Assembly: GCA_963751165.1 (NCBI GenBank)
Contig: CAVVTP010000009.1
Location: 124,001 to 188,000 of the forward strand
Reading direction: 5' to 3'
Origin: Roseiarcus sp963751165
Lineage (GTDB): Bacteria > Pseudomonadota > Alphaproteobacteria > Rhizobiales > Beijerinckiaceae
Length of the DNA: 64,000 nucleotides
In this document: piece after piece, positions 58,801 to 64,000 of the stretch
How positions within the stretch are numbered: position 1 is the stretch's first letter
Layout: the number at the start of each line of letters is the position of its first letter
Notes under the pieces: model-generated
The model's input: the letters and a program-made list of their open reading frames with translations, nothing else
Database searches by the model: none
What the model was told of the DNA's origin: nothing
Translations under genes and position numbers: made by a program

Positions 58801-61312
58801 GCTCGACGACGAAGGCAAGCTCTGGCCATTCGACCCGGCGGCCAGCTTCACCCTTGAATTGACGCTTGAGCCCAACGGCGCGGCCGAGGCCGAGTTCGTC
58901 ATCGGACGCGCCGACAACGCCGTCTGGGCGAGCGAGCTTCTCGCACGGCGGATCGGCAAGCCGCCGATCCCGGAACCCGATTTGCAGACTCGCTTCTACG
59001 AGACCCGCGCCCTCGAGCCCACCCATGCGCTGCCGACTCGCTGGCCGTTCGCGATGTCGTCCGACGGCAAGAGGCTCGATCTCACGCATCGCACTCCGCG
59101 CCCGTGGGCGCATGTGATGGCCAATGAACTCGGCATGGCGACCATGGCGTCGAACGACGGCGAGATCTTCTCGGCGTTCGGCAACGCGCGCCAGAACGGC
59201 CTCTCCGCCTTCCGCTTCGACAGCGCGACCGTCGTGCAGCCCGGACAGGTGGTCTATGTGCGCGATCTCAACTCCGGCGAGACGGACGCGCCGGGCTTTG
59301 CGCCGTTTCAGAGGGAGGAAGCCGTTCATCAGGTCTCTTACGAGCCGGGCGTCGCGACGTTCCTGAAGAGGCGCGGCGATCTGTCGATGGAATATGTCAC
59401 GTTCGTTCCTCCGGATCTTCCGTGCGACGTCCGGGTGCTGAAGCTGACCAACCAGGGTTCCAGGACGAGGCATCTGCGCATTGTTCCATTCTTCGATATT
59501 GCGCTCGAGGAAAGCCCCAATGAGAGCGTCGGCAAGATCCGTGACGAGACGGTCGGTTCGACGCTTGTCTTTCATAATTCTCGCAACGATTTCGTTCGCG
59601 GCTTCGCCTTCGCGGCGACCAGCATGGAGACGCCCGCGACCGAGACGGTCCGCACGCGCTTTTTCGGCGGCCCTGGCCGGGACATCCATTCGCCCGCGAT
59701 GGTCGAGACCGGCTTTTCTGACGGGGCGGCGCGAGACGACGGCCGCCGCGTGGCGGCGTTCTGCGGCGAAATCTCGATTCCGCCAGGGAGCGAGGAGAAA
59801 ATCGCCATTGTGTTGGGCCAGGCGCCGAGCCGGGCCGAGGCCTTGTCGGCTGCGTCGCGGGCGTCGGTTGCTGACGCTGAGGCTTGGCTCGCGGCGACTC
59901 GCGCGTCCTGGGCGGAGCGGCTCGGCAAGGTCGAGGTGCGCAGCAACCGGCCGGACTTCGATCGCCTGGTCAATACGTGGCTCCCCTACCAGCTCTACGC
60001 ATCGCGGCTCTGGGGCCGCATCGGGCCGAACCAGCGGGGAGGGGCGACGGGATTCCGGGACCAACTGCAGGACGTGATTCCGCTCATCCTCACCGAGCCG
60101 CGCCTGGCGCGTGCGCAGATCGTGCTGCACGCGAGCCAGCAGTTTCGCCAAGGCGACGTGCTCAAATGGTGGCACCGCGCGCCGAACGGCGGCACCGGCC
60201 TGGGCCAGCGCACCAAGGCGAGCGATCCCCATTTGTGGCTGCCCTACGTGCTTGCGCGCTATGTGCGCCAATCGGGCGATGTGAGCGTCCTCGACGTGAC
60301 GACGCCCTATCTCGAGGGCCAGGCGGTTCCCCCAAACGAGGAGACCTGGATCGTCGTTCCCATCGCCTCGCGGGAGACGGCGACCGTCTATGAGCATGCG
60401 CGTCTCGCGATCGCGTTCACGCTCGAGCATATCGGGAAGAACGGTTTGCCGCTCCTGCGGGCGGGCGACTGGAACGACGGAATCGACGTGCTTGGCCGGC
60501 GCGAGATCGGCACGAGCGTCTGGATGGGGTTCTTTCTGGCCAACGTGCTCGACGGCTTCATCCCGCTGGCGCGTCTTAAGGGCGATGAAGCCTTCGCCGT
60601 GCGGTGCGAAGAGGCGCTCGCAGCCCAGCGGGCGGCGCTGGAGGTCGGCTGGCAGGGCGACCACTATGCGCTCGACTTCGCCGACGACGGGCAGATTGTC
60701 GCCATGCCGAACGCAATGACGACGGGTTGGGCGGCCTATTCGGGGGCCTGCGACGACAGCCGAGCGCTGGCCGCACTCGAAGGCGGCCTGAGGGCGATCG
60801 AGCGGGTAGACCGGGTGCTGCTCATGGAGACGCCGTTTTACGAACATTCGCAACCGTACCCCGGCCGGATCGCGGACTATCCCCCGGGTGTTCGAGAGAA
60901 CGGAGGCCAGTACAGCCACGGAGCCTCGTGGATCGTGGACGGCTTCGTCCGACTGGCCGAGCGGGCCCGGGATAGGGGAGAGGAGAAGCTGGCTGCGCGG
61001 CTCGTCGCGCGATCGTTCGAAATCTTCGAGAAAATTTCCCCGCTGAAGAAGACGGACCCCGAGCGCATTGCGGTCTATGGGCTCATTCCCATTCAGCAGC
61101 CGGCCGATATTTACGATGGATGGGGCCATGGCGGCCGCGGGGGCTGGTCGTGGTACACCGGCTCGGCGGCGCGCATGCTCTCGGCCGCCTATGCGCTCCT
61201 CGGGATCGAGCAGACGAGCGACAAGGTGAGCGTTCGGGACGACCTGTTCGAGCCGAAAGGGGATCTGCAGGTCGAATCGCTCAGGATCGGCGATCGGGAC
61301 TGGCGCCGGTAG
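55884..61312 (+). pseudogene. Giant membrane protein with GH94-type domain (cyclic-glucan-synthase-like), frameshifted
   Basis: About 1808 aa once repaired. Residues 1-~735 form a polytopic membrane region with many hydrophobic helices. From about 750 there is a glycoside-hydrolase family 94-type part in two repeats: the beta-sandwich (FVFNNGAVGVELM...) and the (alpha/alpha)6 barrel with AGDWNDGID, which holds the catalytic Asp, and GGQYSHGASWIVD. The architecture recalls the phosphorylase half of cyclic beta-1,2-glucan synthase (NdvB/ChvB), but I find no GT84 or GT2 domain. Near 57006 and 57024 two extra bases break the frame: YEA then NLAAYG then GGDRFLAMF lie in three frames. Role: glucan phosphorolysis or chain-length control is inference. 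Confidence 0.78.
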
Positions 61313-61528
61313 AGGATCATATCCTCTTACTTGGCTCAAGTCGGGCGATGTCGCAGACGGCGGAGTCCGCCTGACAACCGCATTTTGAACGAGGTAAACT
61401 GCTCCGCCTCGCCTCGCGTCGGCATCCAAAATCTTGATTGGATTCAACTGCAGGGCCAAACCGCGTCGGCGTCGAGCGCAGGTCCGAAAAATCGACAGCC
61501 CGGCGGCCGTGATGTAAGTCCTCCTTAC
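61313..61528. other. Upstream region of the TetR gene
   Basis: A 216-bp gap with no gene. Its right end carries the operator at 61512-61530. A promoter is expected here but not placed. Confidence 0.4.
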
Positions 61529-61530
61529 AT
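61512..61530 (+). promoter_or_regulatory. TetR operator 1, overlapping the tetR start
   Basis: Inverted repeat ATGTAA-N7-TTACAT (ATGTAAGTCCTCCTTACAT). Its last two bases are the A and T of the regulator's own start codon. The same repeat with the same spacing occurs at 62320-62338. Confidence 0.75.
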
Positions 61531-62182
61531 GGCTTGGAACAAGGACGGACCCGGCGAGCGCGATTCGCCGCGCGGCTATCATCACGGCAATTTGCGCGAG
61601 GCATTGATCCGCGCGGCGCTGGAACTAATCGCAAGAAAGGGTATAGCAGGATTCACTTTCGCGGAGGCGGCGCGTTTTGCCGGCGTCAGCCCCGCGGCGC
61701 CCTATCGGCATTTCCGCGATCGCGATGAGCTGATGGCAAGCGTGGCGCTGCGCGGCTTCGAGCAGTTCCAGGCTGCGCTGGCGCGGGCATGGGACAGCGG
61801 ACGTCCCGATATGTTCGTTGCGTTGGACCGCCTCGGCAAGGCCTATCTCGATTTCGCGCACGCAGAGCCGGCGCTTTACTCGGCAATGTTCGAAGCCGGC
61901 GTTCCGGTCGGCGCCGATCCCGCGCTGCGGGAAGCCAGTGAACAGGCTTTCGCGGTATTGCGGGGCGCCGCCGACGTGGTCTGCGCCGCGATGCCCGCGG
62001 CCGCCCGGCCGCCCGCCTTGATGGTCGCGCTCCACATGTGGGCCATGGCCCACGGAGTCGCTTCGCTGTTCGGACGGGGCGATGGCGCGCAACGGGCGAT
62101 GCCGATGTCGCCGGCGGAACTCCTGGAAGCGGACATGCTGGTCTATCTCAGAGGGCTCGGGGTGAACGCGGCGCGGTCGTGA
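61529..62182 (+). CDS. TetR/AcrR family transcriptional regulator
   Basis: A 217-aa TetR-type repressor. The helix-turn-helix lies at about residues 20-65 (ALIRAALELIARKGIAGFTFAEAARFAGVSPAAPYRHFRDRDELM); the AAPYRHF ending and later WAMAHGVASLFGRG are of the WHG-type C-terminal domain (TetR_C_13-like). The ATG at 61529 fits the family; its A and T are within a 19-bp operator, so the protein probably blocks its own translation-start region or promoter. The identical operator type stands before the DUF2852 gene 178 bp downstream. The ligand is unknown. Confidence 0.9.
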   Translation: MAWNKDGPGERDSPRGYHHGNLREALIRAALELIARKGIAGFTFAEAARFAGVSPAAPYRHFRDRDELMASVALRGFEQFQAALARAWDSGRPDMFVALDRLGKAYLDFAHAEPALYSAMFEAGVPVGADPALREASEQAFAVLRGAADVVCAAMPAAARPPALMVALHMWAMAHGVASLFGRGDGAQRAMPMSPAELLEADMLVYLRGLGVNAARS

Positions 62183-62300
62183 GCGCCCGGCCAGCCTGCG
62201 CGGCCCAGGTCGAGTCGCGGAAATTGAAACCAGCGTCGAGAAGGAGCCCGCGCAGCTCACCCCCGCCGCAGTCGGGATCGGAGAGCTGCCGGGAAGGGAC

Positions 62301-62338
62301 TTGACAACGGCGGCGTAAGATGTAAATGTTCATTACAT
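62301..62338 (+). promoter_or_regulatory. DUF2852 promoter with TetR operator 2
   Basis: A -35 TTGACA (62301-62306), a 16-base spacer and TAAATG as -10 (62323-62328) are overlapped by the inverted repeat ATGTAA-N7-TTACAT at 62320-62338. A repressor here would cover the -10 box. The gene begins at 62360 with GAGGA before the ATG. Confidence 0.7.
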
Positions 62339-62359
62339 TCACACACGCGAGGACGCGCC

Positions 62360-62818
62360 ATGGCTCTCATTTTGACGGTCTTGGGATTTTTGTGGTGGTG
62401 GCCGCTGGGATTGCTGATTCTCGGCTTCATGATCGCACGGGGCAGGTTCGGCTGTTGGCGTCACCCAATTTACGCAGGAGATGGACCGATGCTCGACTGG
62501 GAACGCGGTAGGGACCGCTGGGAACGCAAGATGGCCCGCATGCAGGAAAAGATGGAATTCATGCGCGCCAGAATGGATCGTGTCAGGAGCCGCGACTGGT
62601 TCGGCCCGACTTCCAGCGGCAACCGCGCCTTCGACGATTATCGCTCGGAGACGCTGAAGCGCCTCGAAGACGAGCAGCGCGAGTTCAAGGATTTCCTCGC
62701 GCGGCTTCGCTTCGCCAAAGACCGCGCCGAGTTCGATCAGTTCATGGCCGACCGACGCCAGCGCCCCTCCGGTCCTGATCCCCAAGCCGAGACGCCGCCG
62801 GCTGAACCGCGCAACTGA
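62360..62818 (+). CDS. DUF2852 family membrane protein, paralogue
   Basis: A 152-aa DUF2852 protein. One membrane segment (about 2-27, LILTVLGFLWWWPLGLLILGFMIARG), a Trp/Arg-rich charged part with coiled-coil heptads (RWERKMARMQEKMEFMRARMDRVR), then TSSGNRAFDDYRSETLKRLEDEQREFKDF and FDQFMADRRQRP, matching the C-terminus of the 33772 protein. It lacks that protein's N-terminal Gly-rich stretch. It is under a TTGACA promoter with a TetR-type operator, so it is likely a controlled, stress- or ligand-responsive envelope protein; its function is unknown. Confidence 0.87.
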   Translation: MALILTVLGFLWWWPLGLLILGFMIARGRFGCWRHPIYAGDGPMLDWERGRDRWERKMARMQEKMEFMRARMDRVRSRDWFGPTSSGNRAFDDYRSETLKRLEDEQREFKDFLARLRFAKDRAEFDQFMADRRQRPSGPDPQAETPPAEPRN

Positions 62819-63179
62819 TCTTAAAGAGCTTCAGTAGCTCCGCTCGTGCCGCCATTCGCCGAATGGCGGCACGAGCCGTTTGTCCGTCAGCGAGCCCCAG
62901 ACAGGGCGCGGAGGCGCCGAGGGGCGGACGTCGAACGCCGCCGCCCCAATGCAACAGCCGCTGGGTCGGCTAATGTCAGACTAAGCTCTCAAAAGCGCTG
63001 ATTGTTTGCGGGCATCCAAGGCGCCGAGACGATTTGCCACGGGCGCTCACCTCGCCTTTCGTCCGAGGAACGCCTGAAAAACCGGCATTGTGCGTTGCGG
63101 CGGCGCCCGCTTTCTGGCATGAGGCCGCGCACAAACGCGCCGCAGGCGCGCATGCCGGACGTTCAGGGGGCTTTAGGCC
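62819..63179. other. DUF2852-hppA intergenic region
   Basis: A 361-bp gap holding the palindrome at 62842-62876 and the hppA leader with AGGGGGC before its ATG. No gene is seen. Confidence 0.4.
62842..62876. terminator. Long perfect palindrome, likely terminator
   Basis: A 17-bp arm GCTCGTGCCGCCATTCG and its exact complement meet across one base (62859). No long T run follows, only GTTTG. It sits 24 bp after the DUF2852 stop. It may end transcription or be a protein target. Confidence 0.6.
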
Positions 63180-64000
63180 ATGCTGTTTGGTTTGATCATT
63201 CTGTGTGGACTCCTCTCGATCGTCTACGGGGTCTACACGGTCAGGAGCATCATGGCGGCCGACCCCGGCTCCCAGCGCATGCAGGAGATCTCGGGCGCGG
63301 TTCGCGAAGGGGCGCAGGCCTACCTTCGGCGCCAATACATGACCATCGCGGGCGTCGGCGTCGTCGTGTTCATCATCCTCGGCCTGCTGCTCTCGTGGAC
63401 GGTCGCCATCGGCTTCGCGATCGGCGCGATCCTGTCCGGCTCCGCGGGCTTCATCGGCATGAACGTATCGGTCAGGGCGAACGTGCGCACCGCCCAGGCG
63501 GCGACGAAGTCGCTCGCCGGCGGCCTCGAGATCGCCTTCCGCTCGGGCGCAGTGACCGGCCTTCTGGTCGCCGGACTCGCGCTGCTCGGAGTCGCCGGCT
63601 ACTTCGGCTTCCTGACGGGCGTTCTTCGCTATGCGCCCGACGACCGCACCGTAGTCGATGCGCTGGTCGCGCTCGGCTTCGGCGCCTCGCTGATCTCGAT
63701 CTTCGCCCGTCTCGGCGGCGGCATCTTCACCAAGGGGGCCGACGTCGGGGCCGACCTCGTCGGCAAGGTCGAAGCCGGGATCCCGGAAGACGATCCCCGC
63801 AACCCTGCGACCATCGCCGACAATGTCGGCGACAACGTCGGGGACTGCGCCGGGATGGCAGCCGACCTGTTCGAGACCTACGTCGTGACCGTGGTCGCCA
63901 CCATGGTGCTTGCGTCCCTATTCTTCGAGGGAACCGGCGCGCTGCTGCCGACCATGATGTATCCGCTGGCGATCTGCGCGGCCTGCATCGTCACCTCGAT
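63180..64000 (+). CDS. hppA: Membrane-bound pyrophosphatase HppA, cut by window end
   Basis: The first 273 codons of a proton- or sodium-pumping inorganic pyrophosphatase. It begins MLFGLIILCGLLSIVYG, followed by the conserved REGAQAYLRRQY near residue 42, several membrane segments, and the catalytic, metal/PPi-binding stretch FTKGADVGADLVGKVEAGIPEDDPRNPATIADNVGDNVGDCAGMAADLFE, here cited in parts: GADVGADLVGKVE and DNVGDNVGDCAGMAADLFE. The residue that decides potassium dependence lies beyond the window, so that property is not assigned. The ATG at 63180 has AGGGGGC upstream. Confidence 0.96.
   Translation, partial: MLFGLIILCGLLSIVYGVYTVRSIMAADPGSQRMQEISGAVREGAQAYLRRQYMTIAGVGVVVFIILGLLLSWTVAIGFAIGAILSGSAGFIGMNVSVRANVRTAQAATKSLAGGLEIAFRSGAVTGLLVAGLALLGVAGYFGFLTGVLRYAPDDRTVVDALVALGFGASLISIFARLGGGIFTKGADVGADLVGKVEAGIPEDDPRNPATIADNVGDNVGDCAGMAADLFETYVVTVVATMVLASLFFEGTGALLPTMMYPLAICAACIVTS

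Noticed and set aside
56996..61585. 1529-codon open frame antisense to the GH94 gene
   Set aside because: Arg/Asp-rich mirror translation without any fold signature; length follows from high GC and codon bias of the true gene.

Overview
The window reads as chromosomal DNA of a GC-rich alphaproteobacterium of the order Hyphomicrobiales (Rhizobiales), most like the Beijerinckiaceae/Methylocystaceae branch. The signs are the CtrA/CpdR cell-cycle regulators, clustered GANTC (CcrM) sites upstream of ctrA, a CIRCE-controlled groESL, two DUF2852 proteins, a BacA/BclA-like peptide ABC transporter, and palindromic intergenic repeats of a type common in this order. I saw no rRNA, tRNA, CRISPR array, phage or recognisable transposase. 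The family placement is inference.

Layout. 0.2-8.4 kb: fliJ, ctrA, and gltD/gltB (glutamate synthase; gltB carries a one-base frameshift). 8.7-15 kb: threonine aldolase, a secreted PepSY-like Pro-rich protein, Hsp20, a META-domain protein and a BclA-type ABC transporter. 15.9-20.3 kb: groEL/groES behind CIRCE, then two secreted Gly/Tyr-rich proteins. 20.3-25.3 kb: a PheC-like periplasmic protein overlapping cpdR, then hutG-like, hisN-like and a symporter-like membrane protein. 25.8-37.3 kb: a ParB-like nuclease, leuS-lptE, a dipeptide-type ABC transporter (BCDF), DUF2852, its likely substrate-binding protein and an amidase. 38-44.7 kb: a HigBA module with the scar of a lost tandem copy, a RecB-like nuclease/RNase H-like/SF1 helicase protein, an RNase Z-like hydrolase and acetate kinase. 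45-53 kb: PLP decarboxylase, GNAT and a complete sugar/AI-2-type ABC importer. 53.3-64 kb: queF, a second amidase, a small porin-like secreted protein, a very large membrane-bound GH94-type protein, a TetR regulator with a shared operator in front of a second DUF2852 gene, and the start of hppA.

Most genes are housekeeping or transport. The least ordinary items are: the TetR/DUF2852 pair with two identical ATGTAA-N7-TTACAT operators; the Fe-S RecB-like/RNase H/helicase fusion next to HigBA; the GH94 domain fused to a polytopic membrane region with no visible glycosyltransferase domain; three dispersed intergenic clusters built on CAGGGAA/TTCCCTG motifs; and palindromic repeats that form the ends of two coding sequences (lptE and ackA).

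Seven genes (gltB, a Gly/Tyr-rich gene, the parB-like gene, dppD, dppF, queF, the GH94 gene) each read perfectly in two or more frames joined by single-base indels. Because these include conserved single-copy enzymes, uncorrected consensus errors are a better explanation than real decay, and several of the sites sit at or beside GANTC.
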